A stretch of 64,000 nt of DNA from Roseibacterium beibuensis (GCF_039542305.1 NZ_BAABHW010000001.1:1116001-1180000); one strand, 5' to 3'. Positions 43,489-52,021 are shown, numbered from the stretch's first letter. Notes: a model not told the origin generated them from the sequence alone. Numbers and translations are program-made.

Positions 43489-45009
43489 TCAGAAGAAGCC
43501 GAGCTTGTTGGGATTGTAGCTCATCAGGATGTTCTTGGTCTGCTGGTAGTGGTCCAGCATCATCTTGTGGGTCTCGCGCCCGATGCCCGATTGCTTGTAG
43601 CCGCCAAAGGCCGCATGGGCCGGATAGGCGTGGTAATTGTTGACCCAGACGCGGCCCGCCTCGATGGCGCGGCCAAAGCGGTAGCAACGGTTCGCATCGC
43701 GCGACCAGACGCCGGCGCCGAGGCCGTACATCGTGTCATTGGCGATGGCGAGCGCCTCTTCCTCGTCCTTGAAGGTCGTGACCGAGACCACGGGGCCAAA
43801 GATCTCTTCCTGGAAGACGCGCATCTTGTTGTGGCCTTTCAGGATGGTCGGCTGGATGTAGTAGCCGTTGGCGAGCTCCCCGTTGAACCGGGCGGCCGCG
43901 CCGCCGGTCAGAACCTCGGCCCCTTCCTCGACGCCGATGGTCAGGTAAGAGGTAATCTTGTCCTGCTGTTCCTTGCTGGCCTGCGCCCCGACCATGGTTT
44001 CCATATCGCGCGGATCACCTTGCTTGATCGCCTCGACGCGCGCGATGCAGCGCTTGATGAATTCCTCGTAGATGTCTTCCTGGATCAATGCGCGGCTGGG
44101 GCAGGTGCAGACCTCACCCTGGTTGAAGGCGAACAGGACAAACCCCTCGACCGCCTTGTCGAGATAGGCGTCATCCTCGGCCATCACGTCCGAGAAGAAG
44201 ATATTGGGGGATTTGCCGCCAAGTTCCAGCGTCACCGGGATCAGGTTTTCCGTCGCGGCCTTCATGATGATCCGGCCGGTTTCGGTCGATCCGGTGAAGG
44301 CGATCTTGGCGATCCGCGGGCTGGTGGCCAGCGGTGCGCCCACCTCGGGGCCCATGCCGTTCACCACGTTCAGAACGCCCGCGGGCAACAGGTCGGCGAC
44401 CAGCTCGGCCAGCACCATGATCGCGGCGGGGGTCTGTTCGGCGGGCTTCAGCACGATGCAATTGCCGGCGGCCAACGCGGGCGCCAGTTTCCATGCCGCC
44501 ATCAGGATCGAGAAATTCCACGGAATGATCTGACCCACGACACCCAGCGGTTCGTGGAAATGGTAGGCCACGGTATCGGCGTCGATTTCCGACATGGTGC
44601 CTTCCTGCGCGCGCAGGACACCGGCGAAATAGCGGAAATGATCGACCGACAGGGGAATATCGGCGGCGGTCGTCTCGCGGATCGGCTTGCCGTTGTCCCA
44701 TGTCTCGGCCTGCGCCAGAAGCTCGAGGTTCTCTTCCAGCCGGTCGGCGATTTTCAGAAGCGTGTTGGCGCGCTCGGCGGGGCTGGTTTTGCCCCAGGCG
44801 TCCTTGGCGGCGTGGGCCGCATCCAGCGCCAGCTCCACGTCCGCAGCATCGGACCGGGCCACTTCGCAGACCACCGCACCGGTGATCGGCGTGACGTTCT
44901 CGAAATACCGGCCATTCACCGGGGCCACGAACCGGCCTCCGATGAAGTTGTCGTAACGGGTCTTGAAGGGCGACGTGTACGTGCCCGCGATCTGGGTCAT
45001 CTCGTTCAT
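43489..45009 (-). CDS. Aldehyde dehydrogenase (AldB/ExaC-like)
   Basis: The 506-residue NAD-dependent dehydrogenase oxidises an aldehyde to the acid. Key residues are the catalytic Cys in FNQGEVCTCPSRAL (the AldB subgroup signature), Glu in TLELGGKSPNIFF, Asn in IIPWNFSILMAAWKLAPAL, and the glycine motif FTGSTETGRIIMK. The C-terminus ends YNPNKLGFF, typical of acetaldehyde dehydrogenases. Start 45009 has ribosome site AGGAGGAGG. It is downstream of a GAF-Fis regulator gene in the same orientation, with a near-perfect operator in the 129-bp gap, so it is probably the regulator's target. Confidence 0.95.
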   Translation of the reverse strand: MNEMTQIAGTYTSPFKTRYDNFIGGRFVAPVNGRYFENVTPITGAVVCEVARSDAADVELALDAAHAAKDAWGKTSPAERANTLLKIADRLEENLELLAQAETWDNGKPIRETTAADIPLSVDHFRYFAGVLRAQEGTMSEIDADTVAYHFHEPLGVVGQIIPWNFSILMAAWKLAPALAAGNCIVLKPAEQTPAAIMVLAELVADLLPAGVLNVVNGMGPEVGAPLATSPRIAKIAFTGSTETGRIIMKAATENLIPVTLELGGKSPNIFFSDVMAEDDAYLDKAVEGFVLFAFNQGEVCTCPSRALIQEDIYEEFIKRCIARVEAIKQGDPRDMETMVGAQASKEQQDKITSYLTIGVEEGAEVLTGGAAARFNGELANGYYIQPTILKGHNKMRVFQEEIFGPVVSVTTFKDEEEALAIANDTMYGLGAGVWSRDANRCYRFGRAIEAGRVWVNNYHAYPAHAAFGGYKQSGIGRETHKMMLDHYQQTKNILMSYNPNKLGFF

Positions 45010-45030
45010 GAGATCCTCCTCCTAAACAGA

Positions 45031-45050
45031 CGCCCGGCTCCCTCCGGGCG
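45031..45050 (-). promoter_or_regulatory. Leader stem-loop of aldehyde dehydrogenase mRNA
   Basis: CGCCCGG-CTCCCT-CCGGGCG is a perfect 7-bp stem 21 nt upstream of the start codon and just before the ribosome site. It may affect mRNA stability or initiation. Confidence 0.35.
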
Positions 45051-45099
45051 ATGGAAAGAGCATTCGGCCAGGGTCTGATCGGAGTCAGCCGGGGCGGGG

Positions 45100-45136
45100 C
45101 AGGTGGATCGCGCCACCTGTCTCAGGACTGAGACAG
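45100..45136. promoter_or_regulatory. Two adjacent dyads upstream of aldehyde dehydrogenase (operator candidates)
   Basis: CTGTCTCA-GGAC-TGAGACAG (45117-45136) is a perfect 8-bp dyad, and CAGGTGG-ATCGCG-CCACCTG (45100-45119) a perfect 7-bp dyad sharing its edge. They lie 3-39 bp after the regulator stop codon and 91-127 bp before the dehydrogenase start. The TGTC-N-GACA symmetry suits Fis-type helix-turn-helix activators of the AcoR group. The first could also be a terminator hairpin but has no U-run on the minus strand. Confidence 0.55.
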
Positions 45137-45138
45137 TC

Positions 45139-46122
45139 TTAGCGGGTCTCGTCGATCCCGAGGCGTTTCATCCGCCGATAAAGCGTCGCGCGCCCGATCC
45201 CGAGGGCGCGCGCGGCCTTGGACACGTTTCCGCCTGCGCGGGTCAGGGCGCGCATCACGGCGGCGCGTTCGGCTTTCTCGAAGCCGGTCGGTCCGTCGCC
45301 GCGTCCCAGCAGATCGCCCGCCGGCACCGGAGAGATCGGCCCGCTCTGCGACAGGCCGAACGCGCGGCGCGCCCCGCGCGTGGCCCCGATGACGATATCG
45401 TGGCTGTCGATGGCAAGAAGCGTCGCCGCCTCGGTGTCGGGCGCTTCGGCAACAAGGATACGCGCATCGCGAAAGCTGGTGCGAAACGCATCGCTTTCGA
45501 TTTGGCGGGCCGTCTGGGCCACCATCGCCGCGATCAGCCTGTTGAACCCCTCGGTCTGGTCGGCCCGCGCCGAAGACACGTCGAGCGCCCCAAGAATGCT
45601 GCCATCCGGTCCGTAAATCGGCGCGTCCATGCAACTCATCGCGGTGTTTCTGGCATGGAAATGCTCGTCGCGATGAATGGTGACGCGGCGGTTCTCGGCG
45701 AGGCAGGTGCCGATCCCGTTCGTGCCTTCGGAACGCTCAGACCAATCCGCGCCGGGCCAAAGCCCCCAGTCATCGAACACCCCGGCATCGGCATCCGACG
45801 CCCGGATATCCAGCACGACCCCTTCGTCATCGGTCAGAAGAACACCGCATCCGGAACTGCCCACAAGTTGATAAAGCGCATCGAGCCGCGGCGTCGCCAC
45901 GCGCATCAGCGCCTCGGACCGGTCACGCCGTTCGGCCAGTGCGCCCTCGGTGACGCGGTTCACGCCGTCCCGCTGCGCCGGGTCCAATCCGTGATGGTCG
46001 AGAGACCGCCGCCACGACGCAGCAAGACGCGAGAGCGCCGCTGCCTGCGCATTGGACGCAGTTTCGATCACGCGGATTGCGTGGCGGTCTGAAGATCTGG
46101 AGATGGCGTTTTCCTCCCGCAC
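45139..46122 (-). CDS. GAF-Fis transcriptional regulator (AcoR-like, lacks AAA+ domain)
   Basis: The protein has an N-terminal GAF-type sensor (GCGVLLTDDEGVVLDIR, then EGTNGIGTCLAENRRVTIHRDEHF and SCMDAPIYGPDGSILGALDVSS) and a C-terminal Fis helix-turn-helix (ALTRAGGNVSKAARALGIGRATLYRRMK). These are the ends of AcoR-type activators, but the sigma54-activating AAA+ ATPase (GAFTGA) is absent, so it must use sigma70 promoters or repress. It lies upstream of the aldehyde dehydrogenase gene. The start is uncertain: no ATG occurs in the first ~100 codons. GTG 46122 has no ribosome site, GTG 46071 has none, and a perfect GGGAGG stands 8 nt before an ATC at 46104. Confidence 0.85.
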   Translation of the reverse strand: MREENAISRSSDRHAIRVIETASNAQAAALSRLAASWRRSLDHHGLDPAQRDGVNRVTEGALAERRDRSEALMRVATPRLDALYQLVGSSGCGVLLTDDEGVVLDIRASDADAGVFDDWGLWPGADWSERSEGTNGIGTCLAENRRVTIHRDEHFHARNTAMSCMDAPIYGPDGSILGALDVSSARADQTEGFNRLIAAMVAQTARQIESDAFRTSFRDARILVAEAPDTEAATLLAIDSHDIVIGATRGARRAFGLSQSGPISPVPAGDLLGRGDGPTGFEKAERAAVMRALTRAGGNVSKAARALGIGRATLYRRMKRLGIDETR

Positions 46123-46159
46123 ACAACCATAGGGTTGGCCGCGCAGCTTGGGAAGGCGC

Positions 46160-46870
46160 TTATTCCGCGGCCTCGGGCAGGCCCTCACGCGCGGCGTTCG
46201 TGTCGTCCTGGTTCGGGTAGACAAGCCCCGCCGAGATCACGAGCTTCGCGGCATCCTCCACCGACATGTCAAGGATGGTTACATCCTTGCGCGGCACGAA
46301 CAGCAGGAACCCCGAGGTCGGGTTTGGTGTGGTCGGAAGGAAGACCGAGACCATTTCCTCGGAGCCATGGCGTTTCGAGATCTCGCCCTTGGCGGTGGTC
46401 GAGATGAAGGCAATGGCCCAGATCCCCTTGCGCGGGTATTCCAAGAGACAGGCCTTGTCGAAATTCTGCTGCCCCTGCGCCAGCACCGTTTCGACGATCT
46501 GCTTCAGCCCCGAATAGAGCGAACGGATCAGCGGGATCGACAGCACCACGCTCTCGGCCCACAGGATGAGCGAGCGCCCGATCAGGCCCTTGGCGATCCA
46601 GCCCACGAGGATCGTGAACAGCAGGAAGGTCACAACGCCGATGCCGCGGATGTTCACCTCGATCCCGGTATATTCGCGGATCAGCGTCGAGGGGTTGTAG
46701 GCCTGCGGGATGAAGGGCAGCACCCAGCTGTCGATCCAGCCGGTCAATGTCCAGATCAGCCAGATCGTCACGCCGATGGGCGTGATCACGATCAGCCCGG
46801 TCAGAAAGCTCGACCGGAGCGAGGCGAGAAACCCGCGTTTCGGCGGTGGTGGCGTTGGCGGGAGCTGCAT
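46160..46870 (-). CDS. DUF502 family membrane protein
   Basis: The 236-residue protein has a Pro-rich N-terminus then DUF502 features: FLTGLIVITPIGVTIWLIW, IRGIGVVTFLLFTILVGW with two membrane segments, IPLIRSLYSGLKQIVETV, and the soluble C-terminal FVPRKDVTILDMSVEDAAKLVISAG. DUF502 proteins are two-pass inner-membrane proteins of unknown function. The stop is 38 bp before the regulator GTG start at 46122, same strand. Confidence 0.9.
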   Translation of the reverse strand: MQLPPTPPPPKRGFLASLRSSFLTGLIVITPIGVTIWLIWTLTGWIDSWVLPFIPQAYNPSTLIREYTGIEVNIRGIGVVTFLLFTILVGWIAKGLIGRSLILWAESVVLSIPLIRSLYSGLKQIVETVLAQGQQNFDKACLLEYPRKGIWAIAFISTTAKGEISKRHGSEEMVSVFLPTTPNPTSGFLLFVPRKDVTILDMSVEDAAKLVISAGLVYPNQDDTNAAREGLPEAAE

Positions 46871-46967
46871 GCGTGTCTTGGCTGTGTCCGGTACGTCAGT
46901 GGTTATCTAGGCACAGGCGCAGGGCGGCACAAGCGCGGATGCGGGGCAGGGCAGGAACAGTCCGTTT

Positions 46968-47876
46968 TCAGCCCACCAGCGCCCGTGCAATGCGCGCCGC
47001 TAGCCGCGCATTGTTCAGAACGAGGGCGATATTGGCCTCCAGCGACTGTCCCTCGGTTAATTCGAACAGGCGCTGCAACAGGAAGGGCGTGACAGCCTTG
47101 CCTGCGACGCCCTGCGCATCGGCCTCGGCTTGCGCCTGCGCGATCAGCGGCGCCAGCCTGTCTGCCGGGATCTCTGCCTCGGGCGGGATGGGGTTCGCCA
47201 CCAGTTGCCCGCCGGGCAGGCCAAGGGTCCCCCGCATCCGGTGAGCCGCCGCGATCTCTTCGGGCGTGTCGAGGCGCAGCGGCGCGGCCAACCCGCTTTC
47301 CCGGCTCCAGAACGCGGGGAAGGCGTCTTGTCCGTGGGCGATGACCGGCACGCCTAGCGTCTCCAGCACTTCCAGCGTCTTGGGCAGGTCGAGGATCGCC
47401 TTCGCCCCGGCGGCAACCACCGTCACGGGGGTCTGCGCCAGTTCCTGCAAATCGGCGGAGATGTCGAAGCTGTCCTCCGCGCCCTTGTGAACCCCGCCGA
47501 TCCCGCCCGTGGCGAAAACCGCGATCCCGGCGCGCGCGGCGCAGATCATCGTCGCGGCCACGGTCGTGGCGCCCACGCCACCTTGCGCGAGGCAGACCGC
47601 AAGATCCGCCCGGCTGAGCTTGGCCACGCCCTTGGCCTGGGCCAGCGCGTCCAGCTCTGCGTCCGACAGGCCCACCCGAATGCGCCCGCCCATCACGGCG
47701 ATGGTGGCGGGCACGGCGCCGCTGGCCCGCACCTCGGCTTCGACGCGCCGGGCGGTTTCGAGGTTCTGCGGATAAGGCATGCCATGGGTGATGATCGTGG
47801 ATTCCAGCGCCACGACCGCTCGCCCCTCCGCCTGTGCGGCGGCCACCTCATCCGATCGTACGATCACGTCATCCAT
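46968..47876 (-). CDS. psuG: Pseudouridine-5'-phosphate glycosidase
   Basis: PsuG cleaves pseudouridine 5'-phosphate to uracil and ribose 5-phosphate. The 302-residue protein shows the family block ALESTIITHGMPYPQNLE (~24-41), FATGGIGGVHKGAEDSFDISADL with catalytic residues, VVAAGAKAILDLPKTLEVLETLGVPV and TPFLLQRLFELTEG. Start 47876 is preferred: GGAGAA lies 6 nt upstream and it overlaps psuK by 8 bp; an ATG at 47894 has no ribosome site. It follows the kinase that makes its substrate. Confidence 0.95.
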   Translation of the reverse strand: MDDVIVRSDEVAAAQAEGRAVVALESTIITHGMPYPQNLETARRVEAEVRASGAVPATIAVMGGRIRVGLSDAELDALAQAKGVAKLSRADLAVCLAQGGVGATTVAATMICAARAGIAVFATGGIGGVHKGAEDSFDISADLQELAQTPVTVVAAGAKAILDLPKTLEVLETLGVPVIAHGQDAFPAFWSRESGLAAPLRLDTPEEIAAAHRMRGTLGLPGGQLVANPIPPEAEIPADRLAPLIAQAQAEADAQGVAGKAVTPFLLQRLFELTEGQSLEANIALVLNNARLAARIARALVG

Positions 47877-48762
47877 GGTCTTCTCCAGCGACATAGGCGG
47901 CGGCGGCCAGCACCGCCTGGTTCAATGCGTCCTCGCGGCTTGCCCCGCGCAGTTCCGCTGCAATATGGGCGGCCATGAAGGTGTCGCCCGCGCCGGTGAC
48001 CCGCCGCGCCTCGATCCGGGGTGGCGTGCACAGGCGGCAACCCGCGTCATCTGCACAGGCGGCGGCGTCACCGCCCTCGGTCACCAGGGCCCGGTGCGCA
48101 CCGGCTGCAACCAGGGCCTCGGCCGCGGCTTGCGCCCCGGCATGGACCGTGCCGGTCAGCAGCCCGGCCTCTTCCAGGTTCACGTAAAGCGTCGCGCGCG
48201 GATGGCCGATCAGCGGGCGCAAGCGTTCCGCCTTGCCGGGCGAAGCCGGGGCAAGACGCAGATCGGAGGCGGCGAAGACCGGGCTTTCGGCGATCTCGGC
48301 CAGAAGGTCCTCGGTCAGGTTCCCGTCCACCGCGACCGGCCCGGACCAGGGCGCCTCGGGGGCGCCAAGGCGTCCATCCCAAAGCGGCACGAGGATGCAC
48401 GCCCCCGCGGCTTCCAGCGAGTGGGCATCGGCAATCGCCGCGATCAGGTTGCCCTGCGCCTCGATCGCCATGTAGCGATCCGTCGGCAAGTCCGGATCGA
48501 CCAGCATATGCTGGGTCATCAGCCCCATGCGCCCGCAGGCCGACATCAGGTCCCGCCCCTCGGGGTCGTCGCCCACGACCGAGATCAGCGCGGGCGTCAG
48601 GTCGAAGCGCCGCAGCGTCATCGCGATGTTCAGCGCCACACCACCCGGCAGGCGCGTGATGCGGCCGGGCTTGTCGTTGCCCGCCACCATCGGCAGGTCG
48701 CTCCGGCCGATCACGTCCCACAGGACGGAGCCGATGCACAGGATATCAGGACGGGCACTCAT
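47869..48762 (-). CDS. psuK: Pseudouridine kinase (PfkB family)
   Basis: PsuK phosphorylates pseudouridine at the 5' position for PsuG. The 297-residue PfkB protein starts at ATG 48762 with ILCIGSVLWDVIGRSDLPMV, continues with RITRLPGGVALNIAMTLRRF (substrate loop), and ends with the ATP/anion-hole motif VTGAGDTFMAAHIAAEL. The substrate call rests mainly on the psuG overlap. The long open frame upstream is not coding; it crosses repeat copy C. Confidence 0.9.
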   Translation of the reverse strand: MSARPDILCIGSVLWDVIGRSDLPMVAGNDKPGRITRLPGGVALNIAMTLRRFDLTPALISVVGDDPEGRDLMSACGRMGLMTQHMLVDPDLPTDRYMAIEAQGNLIAAIADAHSLEAAGACILVPLWDGRLGAPEAPWSGPVAVDGNLTEDLLAEIAESPVFAASDLRLAPASPGKAERLRPLIGHPRATLYVNLEEAGLLTGTVHAGAQAAAEALVAAGAHRALVTEGGDAAACADDAGCRLCTPPRIEARRVTGAGDTFMAAHIAAELRGASREDALNQAVLAAAAYVAGEDHG

Positions 48763-48818
48763 GCGCGCCGTGGTAACCGCACACCCCGCACAGGTCCATC
48801 GCGAAACGAAACCCTCTT

Positions 48819-48875
48819 CATCTTGGCCAAAAAACCTCCGGGGGACGCGCCGAAGGCGCGGGGGGCAGAGCCCCC
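48819..48875. repeat. Intergenic two-hairpin repeat, copy C
   Basis: Contains CATCTTGGCCAAAAAACCTC, GGGGGA, hairpin CGCGCC-GAA-GGCGCG (48846-48860) and hairpin GGGGGC-AGA-GCCCCC (48861-48875). It lies between the divergent psuK and rpsB genes. Beyond it, 48876-49058 is the rpsB leader, in which I find no clear promoter. Confidence 0.78.
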
Positions 48876-49058
48876 GCACCCGCCCGCCAAGCCGCGCAAA
48901 GGGGCAGGGGGGTTGCCATTCCCCGCCAAACCCCCTAAAGGCGCGCTCATCACTCAGGCGAAGGCGGGCCTGCGGGGGAGACATCCCCGTGCGTCCACCG
49001 GTTGGGGCATCCGCCCCTGATCCTTCGCCCCAGGCGCAAACCGGAAAGGACCAAGGAC

Positions 49059-49859
49059 ATGGCGCTTCCTGATTTCTCTTTGCGTCAGCTGCTTGAAGCT
49101 GGCGTTCACTTCGGCCACCAGACCCAACGCTGGAACCCGCGCATGGCGCCGTATATCTACGGTGACCGCAACGGCATCCACATTCTGGACCTCACCCAGA
49201 CCGTCGAGTTGCTGGACCAGGCGCTCAACGTCGTGCGCGAAACCGTCGCCAAGGGCGGCCGCATCCTCTTCGTCGGCACCAAGCGCCAGGCGCAGAAGCC
49301 CGTCGCCGAAGCCGCCGAGCGTTGCGCGCAGTACTACATGAACCACCGTTGGCTGGGCGGCACGCTCACCAACTGGAAGACGGTGTCGAACTCGATCCAG
49401 CGTCTGAAGCAGATCGACGAGCAGATGGAACAGGGCCTCGAAGGCCTGACCAAGAAGGAACGCCTTGGCATGGAGCGTGACCAGGTCAAGCTGCAGGCCT
49501 CGCTCGGCGGGATCCGCGAAATGGGCGGTCTGCCCGACCTGCTGTTCGTGATCGACGTCAACAAGGAAGACCTGGCCATCGCCGAAGCCAAGAAGCTGGG
49601 CATCCCGGTCGTCGCCGTCGTCGACACCAACTGCTCGCCCGAGGGTGTGGATTACATCATCCCCGGCAACGACGACGCGGCGCGCGCCATCGCGCTCTAC
49701 TGCGACCTGATCAGCCGCGCGGCGCTGGACGGCATGAGCGCCCAGCTGGAAACCGCCGGTGTCGATCTCGGCGCGCTGGAAGAAGGCAGCGTCGAAGAAG
49801 CGCTGGCCGAAGACGCCGCCGCCGCAGAGGCTCCGGCCAAGGAAACCGCCGGCTCCTGA
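49059..49859 (+). CDS. rpsB: 30S ribosomal protein S2
   Basis: S2 is a core small-subunit protein. The 266-residue product begins MALPDFSLRQLLEAGVHFGH and contains NPRMAPYIYGDRNGIHI, MNHRWLGGTLTNWKTV and VVDTNCSPEGVDYIIPGNDDA. The C-terminal ~30 residues are an acidic, Ala/Glu-rich tail. The start at 49059 has ribosome site AAGGA. It is followed by tsf after 76 bp. Confidence 0.98.
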   Translation: MALPDFSLRQLLEAGVHFGHQTQRWNPRMAPYIYGDRNGIHILDLTQTVELLDQALNVVRETVAKGGRILFVGTKRQAQKPVAEAAERCAQYYMNHRWLGGTLTNWKTVSNSIQRLKQIDEQMEQGLEGLTKKERLGMERDQVKLQASLGGIREMGGLPDLLFVIDVNKEDLAIAEAKKLGIPVVAVVDTNCSPEGVDYIIPGNDDAARAIALYCDLISRAALDGMSAQLETAGVDLGALEEGSVEEALAEDAAAAEAPAKETAGS

Positions 49860-49882
49860 GCCGCCGTCACATCCCTGACACG

Positions 49883-49906
49883 CGGGCCGGGGTAGAACCC
49901 GGCCCG
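49883..49906 (+). promoter_or_regulatory. Stem-loop between rpsB and tsf
   Basis: CGGGCCGGG-GTAGAA-CCCGGCCCG is a perfect 9-bp stem without a following U-run. It could act as a partial terminator or RNA processing site that separates rpsB and tsf mRNA levels. Confidence 0.5.
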
Positions 49907-49935
49907 ACCACCGTTTCAATCCAGGAGATCAGACC

Positions 49936-50811
49936 ATGGCGATTACCGCTGCAATGGTGAAGGAACTGCGCGAAGCAACCGGCGCAGGCATGATGGACGC
50001 CAAGAAGGCGCTGACCGAAAACGATGGCGACATGGAAGCTGCAACCGACTGGCTGCGCACCAAGGGTCTCGCCAAGGCCGCCAAGAAATCGGGCCGCACC
50101 GCGGCCGAGGGCCTCGTGGCTGTCGCGACCGATGGCGGCGCCGCCGTGGCCGTCGAAGTGAACGCCGAGACCGATTTCGTCGCCAAGAACGCCGAGTTCC
50201 AGTCGATGGTGGCCGATATCGCGCAGGCCGCGCTCAAGGCCGATGACATCGATGCGCTTAAAGCGGCCGACCTGGGCGGCAAGACGGTCGAGGAAACCCT
50301 CACCGACAAGATCGCCAAGATCGGCGAGAACATGAGCGTGCGCCGCATGGCCAAGATCTCGGGCGACAAGGTGGTGTCCTACATCCACAACGCCGCCGGC
50401 GAGGGCATGGGCAAGATCGGCGTTCTGGTCGCCTTCTCGGGCGACGACGAAGCCTTTGCCCGCCAGGTCGCGATGCACGTCGCCGCCGTGAACCCGGCCG
50501 CCCTGAACGAGGATGAACTCGACCAGGCCATCGTCGACAAGGAGCGCCAGGTTCAGATCGACATCGCGCGCGAATCGGGCAAGCCCGAGCAGGTCATCGA
50601 GAAGATGATCGAAGGCCGCATGAAGAAGTTCCTCGCCGAGGTCACCCTCGTGAACCAGGCCTTCGTGGTGAACCCCGACCTGACCGTCGGCGCCGCCGCG
50701 AAAGAAGCCGGTGTTTCGCTGTCGGGCTTCATCCGCCTCGAAGTCGGTGAAGGCATCGAGAAGAAAGAAGAAAACTTCGCGGAAGAAGTGGCCAAGGCCG
50801 CTCAGGGCTGA
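49936..50811 (+). CDS. tsf: Elongation factor Ts
   Basis: EF-Ts recycles EF-Tu by GDP/GTP exchange. The 291-residue protein has the N-terminal UBA-like region (VKELREATGAGMMDAKKALT), the EF-Tu contact block VEVNAETDFVAKN and the C-terminal dimerisation region. The ribosome site is AGGAGAT. It ends at a strong intrinsic terminator, so in this organism pyrH does not follow directly. Confidence 0.98.
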   Translation: MAITAAMVKELREATGAGMMDAKKALTENDGDMEAATDWLRTKGLAKAAKKSGRTAAEGLVAVATDGGAAVAVEVNAETDFVAKNAEFQSMVADIAQAALKADDIDALKAADLGGKTVEETLTDKIAKIGENMSVRRMAKISGDKVVSYIHNAAGEGMGKIGVLVAFSGDDEAFARQVAMHVAAVNPAALNEDELDQAIVDKERQVQIDIARESGKPEQVIEKMIEGRMKKFLAEVTLVNQAFVVNPDLTVGAAAKEAGVSLSGFIRLEVGEGIEKKEENFAEEVAKAAQG

Positions 50812-50838
50812 TCGTCCGAACGCAAAGACTTGGAAACG

Positions 50839-50869
50839 GGGCAGGGGTCAAACCCTGCCCTTTTTCTTT
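50839..50869 (+). terminator. Intrinsic terminator of rpsB-tsf
   Basis: GGGCAGGG-GTCAAA-CCCTGCCC (8-bp stem) followed by TTTTTCTTT, 27 bp downstream of the tsf stop. Confidence 0.93.
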
Positions 50870-51214
50870 GGGGCGCAGCGTGGGGAAAGGGTGGGCCCGG
50901 CGCAGGGTCTGGGGACAGCGCGCCGGGCCCGAAAGACGAGCGCGCTACCGGTGGCAATACAACCGGCAGCGCGTTCGCAACCCGACGCGGGACAGCCTCG
51001 GGACTGAACTTCGGAACGGGACTATGCCGCCCCCGTAAGCTCAATGTTCCAGGCAAAATTGCCTTCACTCGCGGAACAGGGGTGACCTTGCGTCAGAACC
51101 GGAGATATCGAAAGTCAGGGAATCCTTACCCTTTGATATTCTGGTCGAAAGACTCCGCGCAACGGGCTGAATTCTCCACAGGAAAATTCAACCCGCCATA
51201 GGGCAGGGTGGTCG
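50870..51214. other. Non-coding region with large stem-loops between tsf and the LuxR-type gene
   Basis: No credible gene is present. Two large structures stand out: GGGCCCGGCGC (50893-50903) pairs with GCGCCGGGCCC (50920-50930), 11 bp; and CGCGCT-A-CCGGT (50941-50952) pairs with ACCGG-C-AGCGCG (50962-50973), an 11-bp helix with one A.C mismatch. The remainder (50975-51214) shows no gene or promoter I can support. The structures might terminate the convergent luxR-type transcript, or form part of an RNA. Confidence 0.45.
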
Positions 51215-52021
51215 TCAGCGCCGCCGGGCAATGGTGCCCGGCATTTTCGGCGGGCTGGAATCGCCGCCTGCGCCATCCAGCCGGAAGATCTGGTTGAGGA
51301 TCGAGGCCTTGCGTACCGCCTGCGCCGTCGTCTCGACCCCAAGGGCATCACGCGCGCCGCGCAGGTGCTTTTCCACGGTCGCCACGTTGCGCTCCAGCAA
51401 GAGGGCGATGTCCTGCATCGTCTTGCCATCGGCGACCAGTTCCAGCACCTCGGACTGCCGCGGTGTCAAAAGACGCTGTTGCCCCGTGGCCGGCAGTTGC
51501 AGGATACACAGGTGCGCGACGTTGTTGATGATCTCGATTTCGACGCCATGCTCGGCCCAGATCGCATCCGCATCCGCTTGCGTCATGCCTTTCTTGACCG
51601 CCATGCCGATCCCGGCGTTCGCGTTCTTGATCGCCATCGGAAAACTGATCGTGTAGCCAGCAACAATGCCGTGGCGCTCGTTCAGCGCGCGCATCGCTTT
51701 CTCGCCCTCGGTCAGGGACTGGTCTTGCATCTGTTCATAGACCTGCGCCCATGACGCGACGCCGACATTCTCGATGGCCCACCGCATCATGATGCCGTCC
51801 CGGAACATGCCGCCGTCGACATAGGCCTCGACGTAGTCCGTGGGCATGGTCGTCAGCAGCAGGGCATCTTCGGGATTGTCGTAGAGGCCGGCACCGCGAA
51901 ACGCGTTGAACGCGTAGAACAGCCGGTCGAATCCGAATTCTGCCATGACGTTGCTGTGATGCGCCCAAAGGTCGTCGACCGTGGTCATTTCGAGGTAAGG
52001 GCGCAGCCGTTTCATGTTCAA
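51215..52021 (-). CDS. LuxR family regulator with autoinducer-binding domain (solo)
   Basis: The 268-residue protein has an N-terminal autoinducer-binding-type domain (LFYAFNAFRGAGLY, FRDGIMMRWAIENVGVASW) and a C-terminal LuxR helix-turn-helix (LTPRQSEVLELVADGKTMQD, then ERNVATVEKHLRGARDALGV). Judged by eye against TraR, the pocket keeps the Tyr and Asp but has Tyr for Trp57 and Gly for Pro71. No luxI gene is in the window. The ATG at 52021 overlaps the aroQ stop by 4 bp, so the two are translationally coupled. Confidence 0.9.
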   Translation of the reverse strand: MNMKRLRPYLEMTTVDDLWAHHSNVMAEFGFDRLFYAFNAFRGAGLYDNPEDALLLTTMPTDYVEAYVDGGMFRDGIMMRWAIENVGVASWAQVYEQMQDQSLTEGEKAMRALNERHGIVAGYTISFPMAIKNANAGIGMAVKKGMTQADADAIWAEHGVEIEIINNVAHLCILQLPATGQQRLLTPRQSEVLELVADGKTMQDIALLLERNVATVEKHLRGARDALGVETTAQAVRKASILNQIFRLDGAGGDSSPPKMPGTIARRR

